NCBI GenBank assembly: GCA_043806115.1
Contig: JAZDHI010000059.1
Coordinates: 62,001-126,000, forward strand
Direction of reading: 5' to 3'
From: Lentimicrobium sp043806115
GTDB lineage: Bacteria; Bacteroidota; Bacteroidia; Bacteroidales; Lentimicrobiaceae
DNA: 64,000 nt
Below, in pieces: positions 29,501-38,049 of this stretch. Every line of letters begins with the position of its first letter. Positions within the stretch are counted from its first letter, which is position 1. The position numbers and the translations under genes were made by a program. Under the pieces are notes generated by a model. It did no database searches, was not told the origin of the DNA, and saw only the letters and a program-made list of their open reading frames with translations.

Positions 29501-31393
29501 CGGTCCTGCAGGTGCAGAATTGCCTTCGTCGTAAACTGCCTGAACAGTATATGAATATACACCATAAGCAGGAAGTGTTTCTGTGAAAACAGTATTGGCA
29601 GTAGTACCAACCTGAACACCATTACGTTTAACAATAAAGAACTGGAAAGCACGGTTCGCAGTAAATGACCATGAAAGGTTTACATCACCTGATATCGGGT
29701 TGGTAATATTGGCTTCCAGTTCAAAAGGAACAGCAAGGGCAACACCGCTAACTGTGAATGATACAGGAACTACAACAGTACCTACGTTAGGATTGGAGGT
29801 AAAGGTAATTTCAGCAGTCTTTACGGTACCAGTTGCAAGACCGGTAGCATTGAATGCCAGGGGAACGTTGAAATTGGTGTAAGCAGCAACACTGCCTGAT
29901 GTCTGACCCAGGGTTAACCATGAGTTAGGACCCGGAGAAGTATAGCTGATTGAAGCGGTCCATCCAAGAACACCGTCACCGTTGTTGGCGATATTGAGGG
30001 CGCCATCAACAAGTTCATTCGGGTTAGCGGCTACACTATATGGATTGGGTGTAATGGCCATTGAAGGACGAAGCATCAGAATGTTCTGATAAGTGGTTAC
30101 ACTCGGCGCAACGGCTACATCAAGGACTGTATTGTTATAGGTTGCCAGGGAAGCTGTCAACTGATAATTACCGGCTGAAATCAATGAGAACTGATAGAAA
30201 CCATTGGCTGCAGAAGTAGTTGAAAGGGTGGTAAGTCCGTTGTAAAGAGAAACGTTAACGCCTCCCAGAGGAATACCAAAACCGTTGGTTGTGTAACCTT
30301 CAAGTGAACCGATACCGAGGGTAGTGGTAAAATTGTAGGTTGCATTACCGGTGGCATCACCAACCGTGTTGTAAGGAACAATCTGCCAGTTGTACAATGT
30401 AGCAGTATTCAACGGAGCGCCCGGGGTATAGGTAAGTGTATTACCTACATCGGTTCCGTTGGCGATATTGGTCGGAGGAAGATCGGTTCCCATATAAACC
30501 CTGTAACCCTGGGGAGCACCACCACCGTCACCGGTATTGGGGGCCCAGTTAAGGCTTACCGTAGTTGGCATACCAGAAGCGCCATTGGTTGGTGAGCTGT
30601 AAACAGCTGCCAGCGGAGCCATCGGACCAAAGGTATAAGTAAGGCCATTGGCTGGATAAATGGTATTTACGAATGTCAACGAAGCAGTATTTACGGTACC
30701 AGGAGCTGTGGTAGCCCAACTGGTGGTAGATGACCTGTTGATGAATTCAGTGGGAGCAGCGCCACCCAGTCCAACCTGACAGGTTGAAGAGGTTGTGTTG
30801 AAAGTTGCCGATCCATAGACGAACTGAACCAGGTTACTGGTTTCGTTCAGTCTGATCTGGAAGTCAAAAGCATCACCGGTTGCGGCATATTTGCGGAAGC
30901 CTTTCCATTGAATCACACATACCTGGTTGGGAGCGGTACCGATGGTTTCAATCCGCAGGGTTGCACCTACCTGAGCAGCAAGGTCACGGCCGAAAGCAGA
31001 AGCCCTGTTGCGGTGAATCGGATTGGTAGGGATGGTGGTTGAACTCAGCGGGGTATATGAGCTTGAAGTAGCCATATCCACTGCTGGTGTCAATGCACTC
31101 TGACCAAAGGTGATCCAACCATTGTTGTTGATACCGATACGGTCAAAAGTAACTCCGTTGAAAACGAAGTTAAATCCGATGGGAAAACCGACACCGGTTA
31201 ATGTTGTACCTCCAGCCGGAACGGCGGGGTCAACATAACGCTGATCGTCGGAAGTCTCTGACCCAAGCAACGTACCTCCGGTAATTTCTGTATAGGTTCC
31301 GTTTGAAGGCATGAACCCATAAGAAACAAACTGAGCATACGAGTTTCCGGCAAATAAAAGTGCCAGAAGCATAAGCGTAAGTAGTTTTCTCAT
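23573..31393 (-). CDS. Giant T9SS-secreted multidomain surface protein (2606 aa)
   Basis: Signal peptide MRKLLTLMLLALLFAGNSYAQ. The N-terminal sandwich (about 25-260, IGFNFVFNGVTFDRIGINNNGW) differs from that of the other giant. Then come an fn3-like domain (about 263-355), a regulatory-like fold (about 365-450), a second sandwich (about 721-918, FVGSNGFLSFGSG), another regulatory-like fold (about 985-1065), a cleaved-adhesin domain (about 1479-1642), an insert with WD/propeller-like repeats (about 1745-1995), a further sandwich, the shared block (about 2252-2438) and a type A sorting domain (about 2532-2606, VYPNPSNNVVNIALT). Long stretches match the 2876-aa paralogue almost base for base. 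It is probably a T9SS-exported surface adhesin or matrix protein. Copy B of the shared motif lies about 620 bases upstream. Confidence 0.9.
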   Translation of the reverse strand: MRKLLTLMLLALLFAGNSYAQFVSYGFMPSNGTYTEITGGTLLGSETSDDQRYVDPAVPAGGTTLTGVGFPIGFNFVFNGVTFDRIGINNNGWITFGQSALTPAVDMATSSSYTPLSSTTIPTNPIHRNRASAFGRDLAAQVGATLRIETIGTAPNQVCVIQWKGFRKYAATGDAFDFQIRLNETSNLVQFVYGSATFNTTSSTCQVGLGGAAPTEFINRSSTTSWATTAPGTVNTASLTFVNTIYPANGLTYTFGPMAPLAAVYSSPTNGASGMPTTVSLNWAPNTGDGGGAPQGYRVYMGTDLPPTNIANGTDVGNTLTYTPGAPLNTATLYNWQIVPYNTVGDATGNATYNFTTTLGIGSLEGYTTNGFGIPLGGVNVSLYNGLTTLSTTSAANGFYQFSLISAGNYQLTASLATYNNTVLDVAVAPSVTTYQNILMLRPSMAITPNPYSVAANPNELVDGALNIANNGDGVLGWTASISYTSPGPNSWLTLGQTSGSVAAYTNFNVPLAFNATGLATGTVKTAEITFTSNPNVGTVVVPVSFTVSGVALAVPFELEANITNPISGDVNLSWSFTANRAFQFFIVKRNGVQVGTTANTVFTETLPAYGVYSYTVQAVYDEGNSAPAGPVVVEWANPTLVLNPTTLYNEQYPNTSEAVTFRLSNTGEGTLAYSFPEYAARQLVNSPGFTPNVRSTVKEVEVAKGEVDPTDNMGNRNLRGAGGPDGFGYMWIDSDESGGPAYVWNDISATGTVLTGLTDDSYVGPVNLGINFPFYANTYSQVFVGSNGFLSFGSGNTSLSNQNIPSSSTPNDLIAWFWDDLNPGVSGTVYYQTVGSEFVIQFNNYNEYGGTGQITAQVRLNQNGDIAIYYNSITGGLDILSATVGIENADGTIGTNINYNSAYVANSKAVWIGLPTPSFISSVVPAQGQVAPGEFVDVVATFTSDDEDFPVGTYTNELELTTNDLAHETVLIPATMVVYNPGMISGNVTAADDNAPIHGAIVTAGSYTASTDEEGNYSIIVDAGTYNMSFSKTGYTSETVSGVVVTETNTTVVDAELEEVFYAPTLVNAVVNAADTQTDVTWGVPEPSYEALYDDGTAENYAAWALPGNVNAVKFTPAGYPAHVYGGRIFVGDGSFPNNNTGFLGTTFGAVVYAADGANGLPGTTLDSISVTVNNLGWVDFTGLDAVVASGSFYLGMVQGAVSPNCAPVGIDQTLPTVYRSYSRNVSTGGAWGLSPYQDMMIRAFMSGPVDSDDDALASNISRSPLKQRGLISQSPALAQSGVEGKGQFLAIQDGTSTRDLTSYKVWRVSGFNPDNGPELGTLTLLSGTVANTNYTDAAYGPLPQGWYAYAVAANYTNGGESVKVFSNIVGHKLLVDVTCNVSLTTGGSPAGAVVSLAGQDYPYAVYSQTVPESGTVVFEDVWKGNYILEANKVGFDEYVLTPNITSNRTFDILLLERKYMPRNLYVDGLTLVATWDEPLAIAVAEDFEGSVFPPAGWQALTQNTTGWYATTNGSSSSFAIPAHTKYAVTNDDADNGDGCCDYLITPEMDWSNLPSYRLNFASYYDGSYSQSAYVEISTDAGATWTVINSLTPAPGAWQNLEIDLAQFSGATGLGSVWLAFHADDNGEWASGWAVDDIQIASGGVPLQGYGVFLDGTLVDNTPERTYTYSGLNYGQEYLAGVAALFSSGYSELDTYRFTCVYLIPPTNLAGESPAQTDYAHLTWVAPVTPADYTASTPVARTEMPLSSVEYSPMVTNVTYANNSGSRELWDVLVSFNAQAASLPGLEADEQFIYISNWQGTNFGKYQFDGTWVEDFTVSGAANIRDMAYDGEFFYGGQASTTIYKMDFNTQTLAGTIASSVSVRHIAYDPTADGGSGGFWAGNWSDLAQISMTGATLQTVSGLPFTGLYGSAWDGQSDGGPFLWLFDQGGNGADIHQFSTETLALTGVMHDASTVPGFNAGLAGGMAASNNVVADKFVLLANIQQDPNFIVGFELGEGGGGLTPANLLGYNIYRDDALTAYVEKPALEYFDLNMMPGTYSYHITAVYDLTPYGFAGQTGESMIEGPVDVTISYGYELPFTENFNTGLFETNQWSVDGNWRIAGQVGNDAPSVEFYYNPAATDYTQSLTSFYMIGSGIIDGKIMMDFDLKHTLVNATEEEFLAVEVSNGGAWVKVGEFKNTANFDWTTESVDLTSLAKGHVFRVRFTANGANTLDIFNWLVDNISIYRVCAPPVDLVAAINFPAVDEVLLTWEAPTGGGGGVSAWLGWDNGTNNDAIGLTNGGTFSVAVRFTPAQLAQYAGTSLTKIRMFPYAAGGTIALKVWTGANASTLVLTQPVASYTEGIWNEFALTAPVAVTGATELWFGYTVTHAAGSYVAGCDAGPAVAGFGDMISLDGSVWESMSTAYGLDYNWNLNGYVESVDGVTALQPISDNTVYGPVSQLVRGNLPMLANATVTNNTTVAGRELVGYNVWRDGALIGNTAETEYVDATVEIGTLYCYVVTAVYEDCESLPSNEVCIIPDNVNNLDKNAVSVYPNPSNNVVNIALTSDISQVVIYNYVGQVVYEQIVTKAQTIQVNVRNYESGAYLVKFITGAGDSFTRKVVVTK

Positions 31394-32011
31394 TTTTGTT
31401 GTTTTACTTGTTTTAATGAAACATTAAATTTAAAGGTAATCTATTCCATTACCGCTTAAACGGCATTATGAAATGTTTTGATTCGTTCGTTCGTCTTGTA
31501 AGCTTTTCCTCCTTTCTGTCAGAACGACAATTAATTGTTTATTATTTCCTTTCAGAGTATTCCAGTGGGTTGTCCACCTGAAAAATTCAACATCCAAATG
31601 GCGTGCTGGATAATTCCGGTGGTTCTTTTTTCAGCAATTCAACGAAAACATCCGTTGATGAGAAGAATATCAAAGCATTCAAATCAAAATTCCGTCATGA
31701 CGGATAGGGGTTTTTTCAAAATTTATTTCAAAAAAATAACCCATAAACCTGAATCTGTCAGGCTTACCGGTCAATTTCTTCATGAGTAATACTGGTAAAA
31801 AATTTGCCAAGTTAAACTAGTTTTATTAGTATTGGCGCTAAGAACTGACAAGGGATATACACGATGGTGCTTCCTCTTTATCTGAACTTCTGGCCCCTTT
31901 ATCATCAATCGGCAATTATATGAATAATGCCCTGGAAGTAATTCCCGGGTTTGATCTGATCAACAAATTCAACCATTTTTAATACCGGCAAACAAACCTC
32001 CGTGTTACATA
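31394..32011 (-). promoter_or_regulatory. Long leader of the 2606-aa gene
   Basis: About 620 bases without a credible gene between the proposed promoter and the ATG. Small inverted repeats are present: TTACCGGT/ACTGGTAA (31764-31771 with 31791-31798) and CCTGA/TCAGG (31748-31762). Their function is unknown; a regulatory leader is only a possibility. Confidence 0.35.
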
Positions 32012-32035
32012 GACAATCGAAAGTGAATTTACCCC
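32012..32035 (-). promoter_or_regulatory. Shared ECF-type promoter motif, copy B
   Basis: Minus strand AGTAGGGGTA, 12 bases, then ATTGTCTATGT. It is upstream of the 2606-aa T9SS gene, with no gene between them. Confidence 0.6.
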
Positions 32036-32419
32036 TACTCCAAACCGAAAAAAATCATTATTTTACATGAAACGGTTTGGTTATTGAATTCCGTTCAGGA
32101 TTAATTGCAAAAAAAACGAAAAGTCATTCAATTTTGCATGAAGTCCGTTAATTTTAACCGGCGACCAGTTACCAGCCTTTCTTAATAGATCCTTATACCA
32201 CAATAAATCATTTTCAATCAGATCCGTTTTTGTGTCAACAACCCGATTTTCAGGCGCAAATATAACAATTTACTGAAATCAACAGTATGTAAATAAAAAT
32301 ATATAGATTATTGAAAATGCAGGAAGCCGGCTAAAATCAAGAATTCAGGTATTATCTTGAAATAGTTAAAGCAGCTGTTATAGTGCAGGTGAAAAATGAA
32401 ATTGATATGAATCTGGTAA
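32036..32419. other. Intergenic region, no gene seen
   Basis: AT-rich stretch between motif copy B and the stop codon of the beta-helix gene. I see no convincing gene or terminator. Confidence 0.4.
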
Positions 32420-35400
32420 CTACTTGATTACATTAAGCTTACAGGATGACTGCGAATTATTTCCTCTTTTAACAACCACAAAATACAACCCGGATGTTAA
32501 TCCGGAGACATTTATGTCATTTCTTGCTGGTAATAAACCTGTTTCAATCAGATTCCGCTGGGCAAGCCTCCCGTCAATATTATAAAACAAGATTTCAACA
32601 GATTCCTCAGTATTGAGAGAGGCAGGGTTGATCCAAACCCTTTCATTTGCCGGATTGGGGTAAAACATAACATTGTCGTTCAATACGCCGGTTTCAGGCA
32701 CCACTATTTCAATATTTTTCTGGTTGACAGTGAGTTGAATCCCCTCAATTTCTTCAATAGCCGGTGAGAGGGAAATAATTGGTGAAAGGCTGTTGGTGTA
32801 CCCAGCCTTTTCTCCCCATAAGCGGTAATTTCCGAACGGCAAATGATTGAAATGAAACGACCCATCGGAAGCAGTCATCGTCCAACCTACAATCCTTGTC
32901 AGTCCGGTATTCATCAGTAGTACAATATGATTAGCAGCAGGCAGTCCTGTATTCCCGCCGACATCAAAAACCCCACCGGGAAACCAGGGTTTACTGTAAA
33001 TGCTGTCATCTATACCGGCTTTCCCCAGATAACTGAAGAAGCCGCTGACAGAGCCTGTTCCTTCAGGTAACACCTCGCCGATCTTTAAGAGATCAATGTC
33101 CACATCATAAACATCTGAACTCAGTGGCATCAGATAAGCATTTTGCCACATGTGACTTTCTGCATAATAGGTTGGCACCCATCCCGGATTGTAATACGGA
33201 TCATTCAATGCATACAGGAAATAATTCCCGGTTGAAAGGTTTGTAAAATTAAAAGATCCATCCGTTGAGGTGGTAACAGTTGATACAGCTTTTGCTCCGG
33301 CAGCTCCGGTCCTGATGGCAACAATCACACCACCGGAAACCGGATTCTCTTCCCTATAGACCCTGCCACTAATATTATAGCTTGGAATGATTACCAGAAG
33401 CAGTGTATCATTCAGGTCGCCGCAATCTGACTGAAGTTTCAGAATCAGTTGTACGGCTCCTGCGCCAATATCGTTATTACCCGGTTGATAACTTGTATGC
33501 AATACAGCTGAATTCTCAAATACTCCGTCTCCCTGAGTAATCCAGTTTATTGTTGAAAAGTTTTCTGCATTTGCAGTATTAGTGACGAAGGCATCGTGCT
33601 GATTTACAGTAGTGTCATTCCCGGCAAATACAAAGGGGACCCCGTTGATTGCTATTTGTATTTCATCTGAAATCACAACATCAGAAGAAGTCAGACTCAG
33701 TTTCAGAATTACAGAGCCGGAAGCATTATCATTTTGGCCAGGGGTATAGGTTGCATTCAACTGACCCGGATCATTAAAAGAACCATCACCGGTTGTAGTC
33801 CATGTCAGGTTTTGATCAGCCAGAGAAGTAGCATTGATTGCACTATAAGCAGTACCATTGCAGATAGTAGTATCATTTCCGGCATAGGGCCCGGCCAGCG
33901 CATAACTATAAGCACTTTCATGCCCTTCCGGCTGATCTGCAATCCCATCTGCATCGGTATCGAATGCCGTTACAGCCACAGGGTCAGATAAAGACAAATT
34001 CTCTAAAACACAGGAAGTATCTGTTCCGACATCAACAAAACCGAAAAACCCGCTGTTTCCCTGAAGACCATAGTAGACTTTATATCCGGCAAGGTCGGTT
34101 TCCCCGTTATTTATCCAGTCAACAGTTATTTGATTTCCGACCAGTCTTTTAACGACCATTTGCGGCTTACTGATCGGTGATTCCGGATCGGGGAATTCAA
34201 GCATGGGTTTATAAATAACTTCTCCAAACACATCCAGGTCATGAAAATCAAAGATCAGACTATCAATGGCAGAAGTATCTGTTGTACCCCACCAATTGCC
34301 CTGGGCATAAATATCTGCTTCGAAATGGTTTACAAAAATCGCCGTATCCCTGATACCTGTAATTGAATTTGCAACAAGAGGTTGCTGCGGCCCGGCTTCA
34401 AATAAGAATGCTTCATTTTGATTATTATAGAATGAGTTAAAGCTAAAGGTGTTTTCAAGCGAATATTTTAAATCCTTATGTGTTACTTTGATGCCACTGA
34501 AATTATTATTCAGACTGTTTGTCGAAATCATGTTCCAGTTTGAGCCATCGGTAAGAGTCAGCCCCCAGGAGAAATTATCCTGTATCTGATTGTTTACAAT
34601 ATGATTCTCGCTTGCCTTCGTGAGAAGAATTCCGGTAACATTCAACTCAATTAAATTTGTTCTCAGGGTATCAGCATCCTGTGAAAGTTTGATGCCAATG
34701 TCATTATGTTGAACAATATTGGACGCAATGAGATTATACCCCAGATCCGCTGTCCCCCCATTACCGATATGAAGCCCTATGTTATTATACGAAACAGTAT
34801 TACCTTGAATAACATTGTATTGCAAACTGCTTTGCCCCATATTCATAAACAGTGCAATATTTGTATTATAACTCAGATTATTATTGGTTATCAGGTTGTA
34901 TCTGCTAATGTTGTTTGATGGGAAGAAAATCCCTATATCACAGTTACTGACCATGCAATTATCAATTACATTCGATCCTGAGTTCTTAATATACATCCCA
35001 TAACTGCAGTGATCGATGGTTGAATGGTGAAGATATAGGGTGGAACCGGATTGAAGATAAACTCCATAATCGCCGTAAGTAATGCTTATGTGATCAGCAT
35101 AAAGTTTTGCAGAGTCACCCAAAACAAGTCCGGTTGTCGTCTGGTTGACTGAAGCATATTCAAGAATACTTCCGCTTATGTAATTACCGTCACCGTCTGT
35201 CACGGTTTTGGAAACAATAAAACTGATGCCATCCCATTTTTTATCTGTTTGTGCATCAAACAATACCGGCAGATCAGCCTGCCCCCTGGCAATGAGAGTG
35301 CCTCCCTCCACTTTCAGCGATGTCCGGATCATGAAATATACATGTGTACCAGGTTCTATTGTAAGGGTGATACCTTCCGGAACAATCAGGGGCTCAATAA

Positions 35401-35542
35401 CAATGTAAGGATTTAGGGAAGGGGTAAAAACAGTATTCTCCGTCAGTAGTCCACCCACATACTCCTGGGCATATAACTGAGGAATCGAGCAGACAACTGC
35501 AACAACTATGGTTGCTATAAGATTGCTTACCGATTTCATCAT
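32420..35542 (-). CDS. T9SS-secreted right-handed beta-helix protein (1040 aa)
   Basis: The signal peptide ends near residue 25 (SIPQLYAQ). A parallel beta-helix follows at about 30-430, shown by repeated N/I-rich rungs such as NVIDNCMVSNCDIGIFF and NHIVNNQIQDN, typical of NosD/PbH1 right-handed helices that bind or cut polysaccharide. Next come an fn3-like segment (about 455-545), two PKD/Ig-like repeats each opening with AGNDTT (about 552 and 640), two carboxypeptidase-regulatory-like folds (about 725-800 and 850-930) and a type A sorting domain (about 965-1040, FYPNPANERVWINP). No lyase catalytic triad was picked out, so enzyme activity is not claimed. It lies 130 bases downstream of the STN-barrel gene in the same direction and could be the last gene of that operon. 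Confidence 0.87.
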   Translation of the reverse strand: MMKSVSNLIATIVVAVVCSIPQLYAQEYVGGLLTENTVFTPSLNPYIVIEPLIVPEGITLTIEPGTHVYFMIRTSLKVEGGTLIARGQADLPVLFDAQTDKKWDGISFIVSKTVTDGDGNYISGSILEYASVNQTTTGLVLGDSAKLYADHISITYGDYGVYLQSGSTLYLHHSTIDHCSYGMYIKNSGSNVIDNCMVSNCDIGIFFPSNNISRYNLITNNNLSYNTNIALFMNMGQSSLQYNVIQGNTVSYNNIGLHIGNGGTADLGYNLIASNIVQHNDIGIKLSQDADTLRTNLIELNVTGILLTKASENHIVNNQIQDNFSWGLTLTDGSNWNMISTNSLNNNFSGIKVTHKDLKYSLENTFSFNSFYNNQNEAFLFEAGPQQPLVANSITGIRDTAIFVNHFEADIYAQGNWWGTTDTSAIDSLIFDFHDLDVFGEVIYKPMLEFPDPESPISKPQMVVKRLVGNQITVDWINNGETDLAGYKVYYGLQGNSGFFGFVDVGTDTSCVLENLSLSDPVAVTAFDTDADGIADQPEGHESAYSYALAGPYAGNDTTICNGTAYSAINATSLADQNLTWTTTGDGSFNDPGQLNATYTPGQNDNASGSVILKLSLTSSDVVISDEIQIAINGVPFVFAGNDTTVNQHDAFVTNTANAENFSTINWITQGDGVFENSAVLHTSYQPGNNDIGAGAVQLILKLQSDCGDLNDTLLLVIIPSYNISGRVYREENPVSGGVIVAIRTGAAGAKAVSTVTTSTDGSFNFTNLSTGNYFLYALNDPYYNPGWVPTYYAESHMWQNAYLMPLSSDVYDVDIDLLKIGEVLPEGTGSVSGFFSYLGKAGIDDSIYSKPWFPGGVFDVGGNTGLPAANHIVLLMNTGLTRIVGWTMTASDGSFHFNHLPFGNYRLWGEKAGYTNSLSPIISLSPAIEEIEGIQLTVNQKNIEIVVPETGVLNDNVMFYPNPANERVWINPASLNTEESVEILFYNIDGRLAQRNLIETGLLPARNDINVSGLTSGLYFVVVKRGNNSQSSCKLNVIK

Positions 35543-35672
35543 CCGACAATTATCTACTGGCCCGGAAACACGGGAACTTTCTCACATACCTGACCTTCAG
35601 GCAGCTCAAAATCAGATTTCCGGTTCTGATTTTCTGAATGCAAATCGCCTGAACCGGATAAGTGCAAAATTA

Positions 35673-36968
35673 CTAAAATTTATAGACTACACCTGCTCTT
35701 ACACCGAAAGAGCGGTAACCGGCTTCTATCGGGAAGTCAGAAAACACAGAACTGAGATGCTGCCGGTAATTGAAACCTCCGTCGAATGCAAATCTACCGT
35801 TCAGGGGGATCAGCATTCCGGCTCCGATTGTGAATGAAAATACAAGCGGTTTGAAATCAGCCTTATTTATTTCCATCACGCCCTTTTCATCAGGTAAAAT
35901 CATCAATCCCTCACTCCCTGCATGAATGCCGGCTATCAGGCCAGCTCTCAAATAAACCAGATTCCGGCCGGAGGGATGGCTATACTGAAAATAAACCGGA
36001 ATTTCAAAATAACGGTGTTTCACAGATGTTTTATACCCATACGCTTCAAGGTTCACAGGAATATAGGAAGAGTCAAGGACATAAAACCATGTTGTATCTG
36101 TATCTATCAGGGTGTAGTATATATCCAGGGTATCCTTCAGAAAGAACCCTCCGGTGGAAATTTCATAGTTGTAGTCCAGTTTGCCTGTGAAAGTACTATA
36201 GGACAAGCCAGTACCAAAAGAGAAACGCGCATAACTCAACTTCAGGTCGATGCCAAACGATCCGGAAATCTGACTGCCCGAAACGGAATTCCTGTATTCT
36301 TCCAGTTTATCAAAATACTGCTGTGATGCATTGAAAACGGGGTTGATTCCCATCCAGGCGATCGAGAAACCCGGTTCAAATTTCAATGTCTGTGTCTGAT
36401 CTTTAGACAGGTTTGTCTGATTGGAAAAAATTTCCTTCCCGGTTATGGGATTATCCCGGACAACGGTCCGCATCATGTAAACCGTATCGAATTTCAGGAT
36501 AGTATCCCTCAATGCAATGGTATCTCTCTGAATAGTTGTTCTTGTGATGAATACGGTATCGGGTAACGGATTCCCGGTATTGCCGCTGCCGGATGTTTCA
36601 GTCAGAACCGGTTGTGACAATGGCTGTTCCGATGAAACCGATTTGCGGAAAATGACCACCTGCTTTCCGGTGAATCTGAAACCGAATTTATCGGCAGGCA
36701 GGATTGCAGTGAGGGCTTCAGCAAGCGTTTTATCCTTCAGATTTATTGATATCAGCCTGGAAGCATCAATGTGGTCGGGATTATAGGAGAAGGTTACGCC
36801 TGTATTTCTCGACACTTTGTCGAGCACCTGAGATATCGGTTCACTAACAGCGGAAATGGAAACATTATGATCCGGATTCATCTGCTGAGCCATTGTAAGC
36901 AATGGTATATGACAGCAAAGCCATAAAAACAGGATAAACAGGTTCTGGTTCTTCAATGAGGGCATCAT
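35673..36968 (-). CDS. STN-domain outer-membrane beta-barrel protein
   Basis: 431 aa. After a signal peptide (to about residue 28, LLTMAQQ) there is an STN (secretin/TonB short N-terminal) domain at about 32-108, with VSRNTGVTFSYNPDHI and LKDKTLAEALTAIL. A T/D/R-rich linker (about 130-180) leads to an outer-membrane-type barrel (about 190-431) of alternating aromatic/hydrophobic strands ending in a terminal aromatic, VVYKF. STN domains normally sit on TonB-dependent receptors and talk to FecR; here one is fused to a small barrel with no plug domain. The gene starts 45 bases after fecR on the same strand. I infer that it is the outer-membrane signal sensor or scaffold for FecR. The PorT-like barrel assignment is by look only. 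Confidence 0.78.
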   Translation of the reverse strand: MMPSLKNQNLFILFLWLCCHIPLLTMAQQMNPDHNVSISAVSEPISQVLDKVSRNTGVTFSYNPDHIDASRLISINLKDKTLAEALTAILPADKFGFRFTGKQVVIFRKSVSSEQPLSQPVLTETSGSGNTGNPLPDTVFITRTTIQRDTIALRDTILKFDTVYMMRTVVRDNPITGKEIFSNQTNLSKDQTQTLKFEPGFSIAWMGINPVFNASQQYFDKLEEYRNSVSGSQISGSFGIDLKLSYARFSFGTGLSYSTFTGKLDYNYEISTGGFFLKDTLDIYYTLIDTDTTWFYVLDSSYIPVNLEAYGYKTSVKHRYFEIPVYFQYSHPSGRNLVYLRAGLIAGIHAGSEGLMILPDEKGVMEINKADFKPLVFSFTIGAGMLIPLNGRFAFDGGFNYRQHLSSVFSDFPIEAGYRSFGVRAGVVYKF

Positions 36969-37013
36969 CTGGGAAAAACCACCGGTCTGACTCAGGGAAA
37001 AAATACGAAACGG

Positions 37014-38018
37014 TTAGTGCAGGATTACCAATTGACCTTTTTTTTCAGTTTTAACGCTGAAAATCAGGGAAAGGGTCTCCAGTACTTCATCCAGTGATTC
37101 TTTCTCAAAGCGGGCAGTCAATCTTTGGTTCAACACTTCCCGGTTATCAACGATAAACCTGGTTTGATATTTGTTTTCAAGCGCTTTGAGAACATCGGCC
37201 AATCTGGATTCCCTGAAGGTGATGATCCCTGTTTTCCAGCTGAGGACATTCAGGTCGTCATTCACTCCACGTACAATCCGGCCGGATTCGGGGCTGAATG
37301 TAGCCATTTCACCTGCCGAAAGCAAAAGTCCTGAACTTTCAATGTCAAGCTCACTGGTTTCTGCAGGATATACGAATACCTGACCGGTATTCACTGTGAC
37401 CCTGACAAAACCTGAACCTTTTTTTGCTTCTACATTAAAAGAAGTACCGACCACCCTGACAACAATTCCTGAGGCATGAATCAGGAAAGGCATTTCGCGA
37501 TCAGGGCTGATTTCAAAAAACGCTTCACCAAAAATAGATATTTCCCTGGAATTACCTGTAAAATGATCAGGATATTTGACAGATGAGTTTTTGTTCAGAA
37601 CTACAGAAGAACCATCGGGGAGGTAAAAAGGAGATGATACTTTTTCAACGGCAGCAAATTGCTTCATCTCAGGTTCTTTCTGAAGAACAGAAAATAATCC
37701 GAAGGCAATCATCAAAACTGCAGCAATACCAATAGCAACAGAATAATGAGGCGTCAGTATCCGGCCGGAACCTTTTACAGGTTTCGATCCCTGACCCGAT
37801 TCAATCCGGTCATGCAGTTTATTCCAGGCTTTATCCGTATCAAAACTGACTTTTTTCTTGTCAGTCAGTAACAAAAGGCCCTTGTAAGTTTCATACAAAC
37901 GACTGTTGTCCGGATTTCTTGCGATCCAGGCTTCAGCCAGCTTTTGCTCTTCAGGGGTAGTTTCCCCCTGAATATGCTTAATAATCAATCGCTTGTATTT
38001 ATTTGTTGAATTGAGCAT
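37014..38018 (-). CDS. FecR family anti-sigma factor/regulator
   Basis: 334 aa. A cytosolic N-terminal region (about 1-88), which in the family binds the sigma factor, is followed by one membrane segment (about 92-112, VAIGIAAVLMIAFGLFSVL). The FecR domain spans about 120-220 (LPDGSSVVLNKNSSVKYP, GEAFFEI, VVGTSFNVEA). The DUF4974-type C-terminal domain spans about 262-334 and is itself STN-like (LADVLKALENKYQTRF). FecR proteins carry a periplasmic signal to the ECF sigma factor. The gene lies 85 bases downstream of the sigma gene, and that gap holds motif copy C, so fecR appears to have its own promoter as well. Confidence 0.93.
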   Translation of the reverse strand: MLNSTNKYKRLIIKHIQGETTPEEQKLAEAWIARNPDNSRLYETYKGLLLLTDKKKVSFDTDKAWNKLHDRIESGQGSKPVKGSGRILTPHYSVAIGIAAVLMIAFGLFSVLQKEPEMKQFAAVEKVSSPFYLPDGSSVVLNKNSSVKYPDHFTGNSREISIFGEAFFEISPDREMPFLIHASGIVVRVVGTSFNVEAKKGSGFVRVTVNTGQVFVYPAETSELDIESSGLLLSAGEMATFSPESGRIVRGVNDDLNVLSWKTGIITFRESRLADVLKALENKYQTRFIVDNREVLNQRLTARFEKESLDEVLETLSLIFSVKTEKKGQLVILH

Positions 38019-38049
38019 TTATTATTCCGGATATTTTCCTTAACATAAG

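Noticed and set aside
32657..32677. GGGGTA followed by ATTGTC on the plus strand
   Set aside because: The spacing is 9 not 12, and it is inside the beta-helix gene on the strand opposite to its transcription; a chance match.
35545..35568. A fifth copy of the shared promoter motif before the beta-helix gene
   Set aside because: GACAAT is present on the plus strand but the base run 12 positions on is CGGAAA and not TACCCC; only one half is there.
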